From contig NZ_BNEO01000002.1 of assembly GCF_014905415.1 (NCBI RefSeq), positions 1,054,001 to 1,118,000 on the forward strand: a stretch of DNA of 64,000 nt. Direction: 5' to 3'. Position 1 is the stretch's first letter, and each line of letters opens with the position of its first letter. Positions 51,063 through 59,997 of this stretch are shown piece after piece. Below the pieces are notes generated by a model, which saw nothing but the letters and a program-made list of their open reading frames with translations, had not been told where the DNA came from and made no database searches. Origin of the DNA: Virgibacillus salexigens (GTDB lineage Bacteria > Bacillota > Bacilli > Bacillales > Amphibacillaceae). The position numbers and the translations under genes are program-made.

Positions 51063-51455
51063 ATGATTATTATTTTATTCCGTATATTAATTTTTGTTGC
51101 AATCGCTTTGCTTGTCTACACATGGATACAATATTATCGAAACCCAGAAAGAAAACTACGCATAGCAAAAGCAGAAGGAAATTTTTATCTTTTAGATGAA
51201 CCAACTAATAGTAAAAAGAATCTTTTGTTTGTTTATAGAGGCTGCTTATTTGAGGGTGAAAAATACGTAGGAACAACCGAAAATTCCTTTGAAGTTGTGG
51301 ACATTCAAATTACAGTTAGAGATCCATTGGAACTCCGTGGACTAACTAGAGATGATTTGTATTTTCTAGAAAACGAAATGTTAATTCGATACCCATATGC
51401 AAAAATTGAATGGAAACATCCCATTAATAAACTTTTAATAACTTCAATCGAATGA
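51063..51455 (+). CDS. ysdB: YsdB, membrane-linked SigW-regulon protein
   Basis: A 130-residue protein, the same length as B. subtilis YsdB. An N-terminal helix (IIILFRILIFVAIALLVYTW, residues 2-21) anchors it in the membrane; the rest is a cytosolic or outer domain with the segments NPERKLRIAKAEGNFYLLDE and GLTRDDLYFLENEMLIRYPY. In B. subtilis YsdB affects activation of SigW; the mechanism is not clear. A SigW-like promoter is upstream. It points away from dut. Confidence 0.88.
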   Translation: MIIILFRILIFVAIALLVYTWIQYYRNPERKLRIAKAEGNFYLLDEPTNSKKNLLFVYRGCLFEGEKYVGTTENSFEVVDIQITVRDPLELRGLTRDDLYFLENEMLIRYPYAKIEWKHPINKLLITSIE

Positions 51456-51863
51456 GTACCTCTAACTCTAAATAATCTTTTTCTACCAAATCGAATTCTT
51501 TACTTACGGTAGTGATAATCGGCATAAAAAAATGAGGACCCTAAATCGTAATTAACCATCTTAATCGTTAATTTTGTAACCTGAAATACGGCATGCTTTA
51601 CAGGGACAAAGCTTCAGTTAACTCGGGCAAGAAGTATTGCTTACCCGAGTAGAGCATCATGACCTGTAATGTTGCTGCAGAAATCACCCTTATTTCATTT
51701 AACAAGATTCACAGTCATGGCTATTATTCTATACAGTAGTACGTACAATTAAAAAACGAATGATAAATAATCCGAATCCTTTTTCCGAATGCAATTTCGC
51801 ATTTTCAGAAAAATATTCGGATTATTCATTCTTACATACTTTTGATCCTCCATCGTTATTACC
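51456..51863. other. Intergenic region with two inverted repeats
   Basis: About 400 bases without a gene. A hairpin (ACTCGGG ... CCCGAGT, 51620-51649) with no T run and a long imperfect inverted repeat (51759-51832) are the only structures. Neither is placed like a simple terminator directly behind ysdB. Confidence 0.5.
51759..51832. repeat. Long imperfect inverted repeat
   Basis: The outer arms GAATGA(taa)ATAATCCGAAT and ATTCGGATTATTCATTC pair with one three-base bulge; inside, CTTTTTC and GAAAAA, then GAATGC and GCATTT pair less perfectly. The whole folds into a hairpin of about 74 bases. It might be a miniature mobile element or a two-way terminator at the end of ysdB and the TVP38 gene. 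Confidence 0.6.
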
Positions 51864-52435
51864 TTAAATACTTTCTTTTGTACTAACATGAAAAAACTCT
51901 TGCCATTTTATATAAATTTCTTTCCTTCTTAGTAAGTAGAGACATGGCAATAATAATATTAAAAATACGAAGATATAAAGAGGAGTTAAATTTGAAATCC
52001 ATTGCCCAATAGACGTATAGACAAAAGCCAAAGGAATATTAGATAATATGGATGATTTCGTATATTCTTTAAAACCTGCAGAAATTTCAAGAAGACATAG
52101 TGACAGATAAATGGAACAAGGCGGAGTAAGGCAATTTGTGATGTTGTTAATACAGATTCTTTACCAATTAACCTTGATTTCAATTTTGTAAACCGCTTAA
52201 CAGACTTTGGCATTTTATTTACAATCATATAAAAGATAATACTCGATAGCGTGATCCCTATTAAAGAGTATACTGTACCAGCAACCGCTCCAAATAAAAT
52301 TCCTCCTGATATACATATAAATACCACAGGTAAAAAGAATAAAGGCCGCAGCAAATGAAAGCTAATGAATAATAATGGAGCAAACAGCCCCCCTGTTTCA
52401 ATAACAGCCATAAGATAATTCCCAAATACCTCCAT
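51864..52435 (-). pseudogene. TVP38/TMEM64 (VTT/DedA-like) membrane protein with a frameshift
   Basis: From the ATG at 52435 (AAGGAGG upstream) the frame encodes a VTT-type membrane protein: LLFISFHLLRPLFFLPVVF, then GGILFGAVAGTVYSLIG with the conserved glycine-rich loop, and LLRLVPF. Near 52105-52118 the family sequence moves to another frame, which continues IYLSLCLLEISAGFKEYTKS, then NIPLAFVYTSIGQWISN, and stops at 51864. In the first frame the protein would instead end with 45 unrelated residues at 51986. One small insertion or deletion explains it, either a real mutation or a sequencing error. VTT proteins act as lipid scramblases or transporters. Confidence 0.75.
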
Positions 52436-52513
52436 GACTCGCCTCCTTCTTGATGTTCTTCTTCCTACGTATAGGACGCGCATTAGTAAATGTATATGAC
52501 ATGAGACGAGCCA

Positions 52514-52792
52514 TTATGACAAGGAAAAAACAACATAACAAACAATAATGACATGTAGCAGTATTAGAATAGGAGAGCCTATTCGAAATGACATATGCTT
52601 GGTTTTATGATGAAACGTTTTCATCCCAGCCCAAAGTCCCAATGATCCACCTACAATCGCAAGCAGCCAAAACGTCCGTTCTGGGATACGATATTGTTGT
52701 TTCTTGGCTCGTTGTTTGTCCATCCCCATAAATAAGAAGGTAATGACGTTTACACCAATTAAATAAGGTATTAAACTAGACAACAGTTCCAT
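52514..52792 (-). CDS. ysdA: YsdA, DUF1294 membrane protein
   Basis: A 92-residue membrane protein with two or three helices and the DUF1294 core: NVITFLFMGMDKQRAKKQQY (helix then basic loop), RIPERTFWLLAIVGGSLGLW, and MKTFHHKTKHMSFRIGSP with its conserved His/Lys pattern. Function unknown. The ATG at 52792 lies nine bases after AAGGA and gives the B. subtilis size (89); the frame continues to 52888 without a good site. It lies downstream of rplT, as in B. subtilis. Confidence 0.88.
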   Translation of the reverse strand: MELLSSLIPYLIGVNVITFLFMGMDKQRAKKQQYRIPERTFWLLAIVGGSLGLWAGMKTFHHKTKHMSFRIGSPILILLHVIIVCYVVFSLS

Positions 52793-52925
52793 CCACATTA
52801 TTCCTTTCTCTGACGGATTATTGACTATCCATAGATTAAAAATGACCAAATTCCTGCTTTTTTGCAAGTATTTGGTCATCTCATTCACAAAATAAATATC
52901 GGCCCTACTTTTTAGGACGTTTTCT

Positions 52926-53282
52926 TTATTTTAAAGCATCTTTTGCTTTAGTTACTAATTGTGTAAATGCCTGTTCATCATGGATTGCTAAATCAGATAG
53001 CATCTTACGATTAATATCAACGCCAGCAATTTTCAAACCGTGCATTAACTTACTATAAGAGATATCATTTAGACGAGCAGCTGCATTAATACGTGAGATC
53101 CATAACTTACGGAATTCACGCTTTTTCTGTTTACGGTCGCGATAAGCATATTGACCTGATTTCATTACTTGTTGTTTCGCTGTTTTAAATAACGTTCTCT
53201 TCGAACCATAATAACCTTTTGCTAGTTTAAGGACGCGTTTACGACGTTTACGCGTAACTGTTCCACCTTTTACACGTGGCAT
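52926..53282 (-). CDS. rplT: Ribosomal protein L20
   Basis: A 118-residue 50S protein, essential for early assembly on 23S rRNA. It starts [20 protein letters not shown], with the long basic helix (about residues 20-70), and ends with the globular domain [20 protein letters not shown]. It also represses its own operon by binding the leader in Firmicutes. AGGAGGG precedes the ATG. Third gene of infC-rpmI-rplT. Confidence 0.98.
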   Translation of the reverse strand: MPRVKGGTVTRKRRKRVLKLAKGYYGSKRTLFKTAKQQVMKSGQYAYRDRKQKKREFRKLWISRINAAARLNDISYSKLMHGLKIAGVDINRKMLSDLAIHDEQAFTQLVTKAKDALK

Positions 53283-53349
53283 AATAATTCCCTCCTAATA
53301 CAAATCAAAATAAAATAGTAAATTGTTTATTTTCTAGTTATAAAATGCC

Positions 53350-53547
53350 TTACTTATATGGAAGCATTGTTTTAATTCGTTTAAAATCTGAAGATGATAC
53401 GGTTGTACTCTTACGTAGTTTACGTTTTTGTTTTTGAGATTTATGAGCAAACATATGGCTTGTATATGCATGCGAACGTTTTAGCTTTCCAGTACCCGTT
53501 TTCTTAAAGCGTTTTTGAGAACCTTTGTGGGTTTTCATTTTTGGCAT
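53350..53547 (-). CDS. rpmI: Ribosomal protein L35
   Basis: A 65-residue 50S protein of standard length: [20 protein letters not shown], then [20 protein letters not shown] and [27 protein letters not shown] precedes the ATG. It sits between infC and rplT in the conserved operon. Confidence 0.98.
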   Translation of the reverse strand: MPKMKTHKGSQKRFKKTGTGKLKRSHAYTSHMFAHKSQKQKRKLRKSTTVSSSDFKRIKTMLPYK

Positions 53548-53601
53548 GTTGATTTCCTCCTTATAACAATAACAGTAAGTTAGCAGTCATTACTGCATAA
53601 T

Positions 53602-54120
53602 TTATTTTTCATTTACTGGCGCAAGCATCATAAACATATTACGACCTTCCATTTTCGGTTTTGTCTCAATTGTCGCAATGTCTTTTACTTCTTCAGCAAA
53701 TCTATCCAGCACTTCTCTTCCTAAATCTTTGTGCGTAATAGCACGTCCACGGAAGCGAACTGCAGCTTTTACTTTATCACCTTTTGTTAAGAATTTACGT
53801 GCCTGTTTTAACTTTGTTTCAAAATCATGGTCACCAATTCCAGGTGTAAAGCGAACCTCTTTGACATTAATAACCTTTTGTTTTTTACGTGCTTCTTTTT
53901 CTTTTTTCTGTTGCTCAAATCGATATTTCCCATAGTCCATAATGCGACAAACCGGCGGTTTCGCGTTGGGAGCAACCAGCACTAAATCAAGGTTCCTTGT
54001 TTGTGCAATATCTAATGCTTCTTGACGGGACTTAACGCCAAGTTGATCACCATTTGCATCAATTAAACGTACTTCTCTTGCACGAATTTTTTCATTTACA
54101 TTCATTTCTTTGCTAATAAT
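53602..54120 (-). CDS. infC: Translation initiation factor IF-3
   Basis: A 172-residue factor that binds the 30S subunit and checks the start codon. The N-domain has [20 protein letters not shown], the linker is [20 protein letters not shown], and the C-domain has [20 protein letters not shown]. The start deserves note: GGAGGTGG is directly followed by ATG-ATT-ATT-AGC. The ATG has no spacing from the site, while the ATT codons at 54120 and 54117 have six and nine bases. IF-3 genes commonly use AUU starts for self-control, so I place the start at ATT 54120; ATG 54123 is the alternative. Confidence 0.93.
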   Translation of the reverse strand: MISKEMNVNEKIRAREVRLIDANGDQLGVKSRQEALDIAQTRNLDLVLVAPNAKPPVCRIMDYGKYRFEQQKKEKEARKKQKVINVKEVRFTPGIGDHDFETKLKQARKFLTKGDKVKAAVRFRGRAITHKDLGREVLDRFAEEVKDIATIETKPKMEGRNMFMMLAPVNEK

Positions 54121-54183
54121 CATCCACCTCCAAAAAGTTTATCTATTTGTGATCATTATCGACAAGTCAACTATTTGTTCATG

Positions 54184-54325
54184 AAAAAAGTGTGGGCATA
54201 TGCACCCACACGTCTCCATTCGTCTATATCAGAGTTAAGGACCAGTCAACTACCCAAAGGGTGTCAATCAGGTGAGAAGCGGGTGCTTCTACTTGTCTTA
54301 GATCATTCAGTTATCATTTTCAACT
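54184..54325 (-). promoter_or_regulatory. L20-type leader RNA of infC-rpmI-rplT
   Basis: The transcript would begin near 54324 (promoter below). It has the segment CCTGATTGACACCC with GGTAGTTGACTGGTC that I associate with Firmicutes L20 leaders, and ends in a terminator: GTGTGGG / CCCACAC (54190-54211) followed by six T residues. When L20 is in excess it would bind the leader and favour the terminator. Confidence 0.7.
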
Positions 54326-54330
54326 TTAAT

Positions 54331-54359
54331 AGAATAACACATCATATATATGTTGTCAA
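54331..54359 (-). promoter_or_regulatory. Promoter of infC-rpmI-rplT
   Basis: On the minus strand TTGACA and TATTCT are 17 bases apart, just upstream of the L20 leader and at the 3' end of the MGMT-family gene. Confidence 0.65.
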
Positions 54360-54381
54360 AGCCTATTTTCAAAAATTTGTC

Positions 54382-54678
54382 TTATTGGTTCCAATTACAG
54401 GCAGTTAGTTGAACTCTTCCACGCGTATCAAAAGGGACGCCTTCATTTTCCAATAAAGCTCTTTGCTCTGTAAAAGCAGGGGCTAACTCACCGGTTTTCT
54501 TTACTACTCGATGACAAGGTAGGTTCCTATCTGCAGGAGCTTGTCGCATGGCCCAACCAACAACCCTTGCATTATGGGGTTGTTCAAGCGCCCTAGCAAT
54601 CTGAGAATAAGTGGCAACTTGTCCTTCAGGAATCTTAGCGACTATTTGATACACCTGTTCAAAAAAACCATGATTCAT
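54382..54678 (-). CDS. MGMT-family DNA-binding protein (short alkyltransferase form)
   Basis: A 98-residue protein that is only the C-terminal DNA-binding domain of O6-alkylguanine methyltransferases: VYQIVAKIPEGQVATYSQIA, then NARVVGWAMRQAP (Arg finger) and NLPCHRVVKKTGEL. The active-site motif PCHRV keeps its Cys, unlike ATL proteins such as YbaZ, which have Trp there. It could therefore be catalytic or a lesion-recognition protein. GAAGGAG precedes the ATG. It lies between thrS and infC, with its own small gap; not a usual B. subtilis neighbour. Confidence 0.82.
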   Translation of the reverse strand: MNHGFFEQVYQIVAKIPEGQVATYSQIARALEQPHNARVVGWAMRQAPADRNLPCHRVVKKTGELAPAFTEQRALLENEGVPFDTRGRVQLTACNWNQ

Positions 54679-54719
54679 GCTCTTTTTACTCCTTCTAATT
54701 TAGACGTTCTGGATCATGC

Positions 54720-56660
54720 TCACCTATGCATCGATTTGTCAGTGATTTCTTGTTTTATTAATGATGTAAATTCAGCAAGCGAATTGGTTTCTGATTGTTT
54801 CTCTCCATAGCGCCGAACATTTACTGCATTCTCATTCATTTCATTATCACCTAGAACAAGAGCAAATGGTATTTTTTGTGTCTGTGCTTCTCTGATTTTG
54901 TAACCTATCTTTTCGTCTCGTTCATCAATAGAAACTCGAACACCTTCCAATCTAAGTTTGTCCACTACTTGATTAGCATACTCAAGATGAGCTTGTGGTG
55001 CAACAGGAATCACTCTTACTTGTTCTGGTGCAAGCCATGTTGGAAACGCGCCTTTATACTCTTCAATTAGGAATGCAACGAAGCGTTCCATCGTTGATAC
55101 TACGCCTCGATGAATAACAACAGGACGATGTTCCTTCCCATCCTCCCCTATATAAGTTAAATCAAATCGTTCTGGAAGATGAAAATCTAATTGTACCGTC
55201 GATAGTGTTTCATCTTTTCCAAGCGCCGTCTTCACCTGTACATCCAATTTAGGGCCGTAGAAAGCCGCTTCTCCTTCAGCTTCGACATATTCTACTTGCA
55301 TTTCCTCCATTGTTTCTTTTAACATTGCTTGGGCTTTGTCCCACATTGCATCATTATCAACATACTTTTCTGTATCCTTAGGATCACGGTAAGACAATCG
55401 GAAATAATAATCCTGAATACCAAAGTCTTCATATACTTTTTGGACAAGTTCAACTACTCGAATAAACTCATCTTTTAATTGATCCGGACGTGCAAATATA
55501 TGAGCATCATTCAGCGTCATTGCACGTACCCGTTGAAGCCCGGCTAAGGCACCAGACATTTCATAACGATGCATCGTTCCTAATTCGGCTATTCGTACCG
55601 GTAGATTACGGTAACTATATAGTTGATTTTTATAAACCATCATATGATGCGGACAATTCATTGGCCGAAGCACTAATTCTTCATTATCCATTTTCATTTC
55701 TGGAAACATGTCATCCTGATAGTGATCCCAATGTCCACTCTGTTTGTATAAATCAACGCTTCCTAATACTGGTGTATAAACGTGGTCATAGCCCAAACGC
55801 TCTTCTAAATCTACAATGTAGCGTTCAATTACACGACGAATGGTTGCACCTTTAGGCAGCCATAATGGTAGGCCTTGCCCTACTTTTTGTGAGACAGTAA
55901 AAATGTCTAACTCTTTACCTAGCTTCCGATGGTCACGTTCTTTTCGCTCTTCAAGAATTTTTAAGTATTCATCCACTTGACTTTGTTTGGCAAAGGCGGT
56001 TCCATATATCCGCTGTAACTGCTGATTATTACTGTCTCCACGCCAATAAGCACCAGAGATACTAAGCAATTTAAAGGCTTTTATTTTATTCGTAGATGGG
56101 ACATGAACTCCTCGGCATAGGTCAGCGAATTCTCCCTGTTTATAAATCGTTACTTGCTGATCGTGTGGAATAGCATCAATTAATTCTTGCTTTAGTTCGT
56201 CACCTTTAAACATGTCTTTAGCTTCTTCACGAGAAACCTCCAAACGTTCAATCTCGTGAGCCTCATCGACAATCCGCTTCATTTCTTTTTCGATTTTTGG
56301 AAGATCATCTGGTGTGATGGAATGCTCCAAGTCCATATCATAATAGAACCCTTCCTCAATGACTGGTCCAACCCCAAAATTCACATCTTTATATAAACGT
56401 TTAATCGCTTGTGCCATTAGATGTGCCGTAGAATGACGCATAATTTCAATACCTTCGTCATCCTTATTTGTAATAATTTCTACATTGCCTCCGTGTGTCA
56501 ATTCACGTTTTAAGTCATATAAAACACTACCCAGCTTAATTGCTAGTGCTTGTTTCTTCAATCCGGATGAGACAGAACCAGCTATGTCTTCACCAGTTGT
56601 GCCAACCGGAAACGACTTCTCTGCTCCATCAGGAAAAACAAAAGATAATTCTGCAGCCAT
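54720..56660 (-). CDS. thrS: Threonine-tRNA ligase
   Basis: A 646-residue class II synthetase. The TGS domain is at residues 1-65 ([17 protein letters not shown]), the editing domain at about 70-240 ([16 protein letters not shown]), and the catalytic core has the zinc Cys in [14 protein letters not shown] (about residue 338), motif 2 in [20 protein letters not shown], and motif 3 in [19 protein letters not shown]. The anticodon-binding domain ends the protein. The ATG at 56660, ten bases after AGGAGG, gives the normal length; an upstream frame to 56744 runs through the T-box terminator. Confidence 0.97.
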   Translation of the reverse strand: MAAELSFVFPDGAEKSFPVGTTGEDIAGSVSSGLKKQALAIKLGSVLYDLKRELTHGGNVEIITNKDDEGIEIMRHSTAHLMAQAIKRLYKDVNFGVGPVIEEGFYYDMDLEHSITPDDLPKIEKEMKRIVDEAHEIERLEVSREEAKDMFKGDELKQELIDAIPHDQQVTIYKQGEFADLCRGVHVPSTNKIKAFKLLSISGAYWRGDSNNQQLQRIYGTAFAKQSQVDEYLKILEERKERDHRKLGKELDIFTVSQKVGQGLPLWLPKGATIRRVIERYIVDLEERLGYDHVYTPVLGSVDLYKQSGHWDHYQDDMFPEMKMDNEELVLRPMNCPHHMMVYKNQLYSYRNLPVRIAELGTMHRYEMSGALAGLQRVRAMTLNDAHIFARPDQLKDEFIRVVELVQKVYEDFGIQDYYFRLSYRDPKDTEKYVDNDAMWDKAQAMLKETMEEMQVEYVEAEGEAAFYGPKLDVQVKTALGKDETLSTVQLDFHLPERFDLTYIGEDGKEHRPVVIHRGVVSTMERFVAFLIEEYKGAFPTWLAPEQVRVIPVAPQAHLEYANQVVDKLRLEGVRVSIDERDEKIGYKIREAQTQKIPFALVLGDNEMNENAVNVRRYGEKQSETNSLAEFTSLIKQEITDKSMHR

Positions 56661-56683
56661 TACAATCACTCCTCCTTCAATAT

Positions 56684-56958
56684 AAAAACGCTCATCCCTC
56701 TGCTTTAAGCAAAGGGACGAGCGTTGGTCACGTCGTGGTTCCACCCTATTTTCCGTAAACTCCTTACGGCTTCATACATCTATAACGCAGATGAAACGCT
56801 GCTACTTACTAGTAGGCTTCAATAGCAGGGTTCAAAGGTGGTAAATCATTGATGTCAGTAAGAAGCTCTCAGCCTGTGACTTCTTTCTCTTTCCAGACAT
56901 ACCCAATGATTCATGTCCTTTTCATTACCTATATCACAAAAACTTAAATTAATTTATA
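56684..56958 (-). promoter_or_regulatory. T-box leader (tRNA-Thr sensing) of thrS
   Basis: The T-box motif AGGGTGGAACCACG is at 56734-56747 (minus strand), followed by a terminator with arms AACGCTC and GAGCGTT and five T residues (56684-56725). Stem I lies upstream; ACC triplets in TTTACCACC near 56845 are candidates for the threonine specifier. Uncharged tRNA-Thr would turn on thrS. Confidence 0.88.
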
Positions 56959-56964
56959 ATGTGT

Positions 56965-56993
56965 ATTATAGCTTCTAATTTTCGGAAAAGCAA
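56965..56993 (-). promoter_or_regulatory. SigA promoter of thrS
   Basis: On the minus strand TTGCTT and TATAAT are 17 bases apart, start near 56958. The -35 lies four bases after the ytxC stop codon. Confidence 0.7.
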
Positions 56994-56996
56994 GCC

Positions 56997-57854
56997 CTAA
57001 TGTTGCTCTTTTTTACTATAGTAAGGAAATGGAAAATGATTAAACGGCTCAAACGTTACTTTTTCTTGAAAAACATTAATGACCGTCAGAGTCTTCGGTT
57101 CGGACGGATGATCTCCATATATATAAATCCTCCTTGGAGACATTGCTACAAGGGGAGCTAAATTTAATTCATCCTCATCCAATCCGACGATGTAAAGCGG
57201 TTCTTTTTGCATCAACACTCGCAACTCCATCGTTGAAAAGGGTCTTCCATTTTGCTTATAAAACGAAAATGAATTACCTTGTATAATATGGACTGTATCA
57301 ACGATAGGCTCGCGATTCGAGATATACTCCCGTAACATATTCACAAATTCTTGATGTTCTTCTTCACGTTTATATTCATCAATTGCCAATCCTACATAAT
57401 GAATCACATAATCTCGAAACACTTTCAACCTAAACTTAACAAGTGAATCAAAGTGAATTGTTGATGTATCCTTAATATTAGCTATGAATAGGGATTCGAG
57501 TACTTGATATGGATCCTCTTTTTTACGAACTGTTAGACTATCTTTGTCTTTCCCTGACATAATCCAATTTGTTAACTCCAGTATTTCCTCCTTTTCATCA
57601 AGACTGGTATAATAATAAAAATCTTCAATAACGTTTGTAATTAATTTACCCAATCGTTGCGAAATAAATACATTTGTTAATGATTTAGCAATCGCTGATA
57701 TAAGTATTTGGTTTGGAATTTGATCATCAAATTGAATATGATTCCCCCATTCCTCATGTGTCTTCCAGTGCAGGTTAATATGTTTATTATATTGCCGCAC
57801 TTTTTCACAAAATCGAATTACTTCCTTATCTGACTCCATAAATAGTTCCACCAA
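56997..57854 (-). CDS. ytxC: Sporulation protein YtxC
   Basis: A 285-residue protein of the YtxC family. It has a helical N-terminal half (ISAIAKSLTNVFISQRLGKL) and the family's C-terminal region (KEEEHQEFVNMLREYI-like, here REEEHQEFVNMLREYISNRE, and YIVGLDEDELNLAPLVAMSP). Its biochemical role is unknown. B. subtilis ytxC lies beside thrS and dnaI; here thrS is conserved on one side but the NRPS operon is on the other. The frame starts with TTG at 57854 after AGGGTG; the ATG at 57839 is possible. Confidence 0.85.
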   Translation of the reverse strand: MVELFMESDKEVIRFCEKVRQYNKHINLHWKTHEEWGNHIQFDDQIPNQILISAIAKSLTNVFISQRLGKLITNVIEDFYYYTSLDEKEEILELTNWIMSGKDKDSLTVRKKEDPYQVLESLFIANIKDTSTIHFDSLVKFRLKVFRDYVIHYVGLAIDEYKREEEHQEFVNMLREYISNREPIVDTVHIIQGNSFSFYKQNGRPFSTMELRVLMQKEPLYIVGLDEDELNLAPLVAMSPRRIYIYGDHPSEPKTLTVINVFQEKVTFEPFNHFPFPYYSKKEQH

Positions 57855-57980
57855 TAAACATCACCCTCATCCAACCAAACTGTTACATTATATGGACAAA
57901 GGTTTGAAATAATGAGTAATCCATTAAAACTACTTCTCCATGAAAATATACAAGTTTTATAGAATAAGGTTGATATGTTA

Positions 57981-59000
57981 TTAGACACTTGCTGATAAAG
58001 AGAAACGATGTAAAAAGTTATCCAGTTGATCCATAAAAGAATGAAATTCTAAAAGGTCCATTTGTTGCTTTGCATCTGATAAAGCAACTTGCGGATTTGG
58101 GTGTACTTCCGCCATAACACCATCAGCCCCCGCGGCAATTGCCGCTTTTGCTTGTGGGATAAGTAGATCTTTTCTCCCAGCTGAATGAGAGACATCTGCA
58201 AATACAGGTAAATGTGTTTCTTGCTTTAAAATTGGTACAGCTGAAATATCTAACGTATTTCTTGTAGCTGTTTCGTACGTTCGAATGCCTCGCTCGCATA
58301 ATATCACATTGTTATTACCTTCGTTTAAAATATATTCTGCGGCCATTTTAAACTCGTGTATTGTTGCAGATAAGCCTCGCTTCAACAATACTGGTTTATC
58401 TAATTTACCTACTGCTCGTAGCAAATCAAAATTATGCATATTTCGTGACCCAATTTGAACTACGTCTACATAATCATAGGCTTCATCAATACTTTCCGTA
58501 CTCATAATTTCTGTTATCACAGACATATTAAATTGTTTTGCAACTTCAGAAAGTATTTGTAGACCATTTAGGCCTAATCCTTGAAAGTCATATGGCGATG
58601 TTCGAGGTTTGAATGCACCGCCACGCAATAATGTCATCCCTCTTTCCGACATTTGTTCTGCGACATGATAGACTTGCTCATAACTCTCAACAGAGCAGGG
58701 GCCAATGATGAAATGAGGTTGCTGATCCCCAATTAACGTATCCCCTACTTTAACAATTGAATTTTCTAGTTGGTGGTCGCGCGAATGTAAGTATACCTTG
58801 CTATCTTGTTCTTTTTTAGATGTTTTACATGCTAGCATTTGAAGAATCTCTATGATGGTTTCTGTTTGATAAGGACCTTTGTTTTTAGAGGCTATATCAT
58901 CATAGGAAATTTCTATTTTTTGCAGCGATTCCTCAACCATTTGTCCCTTCACACATAATAATTCAATCAATGCATCATCAATACGCTCGGCTTTAAACAT
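57981..59000 (-). CDS. DAHP synthase with shortened chorismate-mutase domain (AroA/AroG type)
   Basis: A 339-residue enzyme for the first shikimate step, erythrose-4-phosphate plus PEP to DAHP. The synthase part (from about residue 95) is well conserved: [91 protein letters not shown] and [20 protein letters not shown]. The N-terminal AroQ-like part is about 20 residues shorter than in B. subtilis AroA and lacks the segment with the K-A-K ... D-P-x-R-E type residues, so mutase activity is doubtful. I chose the ATG at 59000 (59006 is possible). It lies behind Sfp, MbtH and NRPS genes and probably supplies chorismate for dihydroxybenzoate. Confidence 0.88.
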   Translation of the reverse strand: MFKAERIDDALIELLCVKGQMVEESLQKIEISYDDIASKNKGPYQTETIIEILQMLACKTSKKEQDSKVYLHSRDHQLENSIVKVGDTLIGDQQPHFIIGPCSVESYEQVYHVAEQMSERGMTLLRGGAFKPRTSPYDFQGLGLNGLQILSEVAKQFNMSVITEIMSTESIDEAYDYVDVVQIGSRNMHNFDLLRAVGKLDKPVLLKRGLSATIHEFKMAAEYILNEGNNNVILCERGIRTYETATRNTLDISAVPILKQETHLPVFADVSHSAGRKDLLIPQAKAAIAAGADGVMAEVHPNPQVALSDAKQQMDLLEFHSFMDQLDNFLHRFSLSASV

Positions 59001-59040
59001 GGACATTCTCTCCTTTTCTCGTGTTTGCTTACTACATGGT

Positions 59041-59730
59041 TTACAGTTCATTCGCTAACCAGCTGAATTGACATTCCGTTAGATCATTAAATGACTTTTT
59101 ATCTGCTTGCTTTGCACAAACCGTTAAGGAATAGCGGCTTAAATCTTTATATCGTTCACACAGATACCCTTTTACGATGTCTTCGGTTGTTGTATTAATC
59201 AGTTGTATATTTCTCATACCGGTAACACTAAAAGATTGAAGTGGTATAGATAATCCCTTGCCAGTTGCCTTCACAAAGCTCTCCTTCCCTGTCCATATCT
59301 CATAAAATGCTTGCACCGGCCGATCATGTTTAAGCATATTATTATATTCCCTATGAGAAAGCAGATTCTTAACTACAATGCTTTCAAGAGGTTGTACTTT
59401 TTCTATATCTACACCAACAGGATAATGGTGTGTCGCTAAGGCCACCCAATCACCAGAATGTGATATATTATAATGAAAAGAAGGAAAAGTTGGTATATTT
59501 GGTTTACCATAATTGGTAATCTCTATTCTCTGTTTCCTTAAATCATATCCGGTATTCAGGTAAAAGAATCGATGTAGTAAAAGGTCACCAATTAAAGTGC
59601 GATATGCATCATCGAGAAATCGATACCTACTAATTTTTTGTGTAACCCTAGCTGAGATATTAGGAAGTAATCTTTGAATCTCTTGATAACTTCTTTTGCT
59701 AGGAAGTTTGCATACATATAGATTAACCAA
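59041..59730 (-). CDS. Sfp-type 4'-phosphopantetheinyl transferase
   Basis: A 229-residue enzyme that attaches the pantetheine arm from CoA to carrier domains of the NRPS. The family motifs are present: [15 protein letters not shown] (about residues 85-99), [11 protein letters not shown] (Mg-binding Asp and Glu, about 105-115) and [15 protein letters not shown] (about 146-160). Length is that of Sfp (224). The TTG at 59730 is seven bases after AAAGGGGG; another TTG two codons upstream is too close. It lies in the NRPS operon, 40 bases after mbtH. Confidence 0.93.
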   Translation of the reverse strand: MVNLYVCKLPSKRSYQEIQRLLPNISARVTQKISRYRFLDDAYRTLIGDLLLHRFFYLNTGYDLRKQRIEITNYGKPNIPTFPSFHYNISHSGDWVALATHHYPVGVDIEKVQPLESIVVKNLLSHREYNNMLKHDRPVQAFYEIWTGKESFVKATGKGLSIPLQSFSVTGMRNIQLINTTTEDIVKGYLCERYKDLSRYSLTVCAKQADKKSFNDLTECQFSWLANEL

Positions 59731-59770
59731 ACCCAATCCCCCTTTGCCTTTCCCACCATATCTAACCTAT

Positions 59771-59977
59771 CTATTCATTAACTAATATTAGCGACGAAGG
59801 TAATAAATCCTTCCAATTGGCTTCGATATAGTTCATACAATTGTCTCTATTATCTTCGCCAAAAATCACATTCCAGCCATCAGGTATATCGAGAAAGGAA
59901 GGCCAAAGCGAATATTGGCCATCCTTATTTCTTAATACTACATAGCTTCCATTTGGATTATCCATAGGATTTGTCAT
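59771..59977 (-). CDS. MbtH-like protein
   Basis: A 68-residue chaperone of NRPS adenylation domains. The invariant residues are seen in NPNGSYVVLRNKDGQYSLWP (N-x-x-G-x-Y, SLWP), DIPDGWNVIFGED (P-x-G-W) and CMNYIEANWKDLLP. AGAGGAG precedes the ATG. It begins 20 bases after the NRPS stop, so it is part of the same operon and probably needed for the NRPS's activity. Confidence 0.96.
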   Translation of the reverse strand: MTNPMDNPNGSYVVLRNKDGQYSLWPSFLDIPDGWNVIFGEDNRDNCMNYIEANWKDLLPSSLILVNE

Positions 59978-59997
59978 TATCGTTCTCCTCTCATTGA

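Noticed and set aside
54720-56744. Longer thrS frame starting at 56744
   Set aside because: The extra 28 codons cross the T-box terminator hairpin and lack a ribosome binding site; the ATG at 56660 fits the family length.
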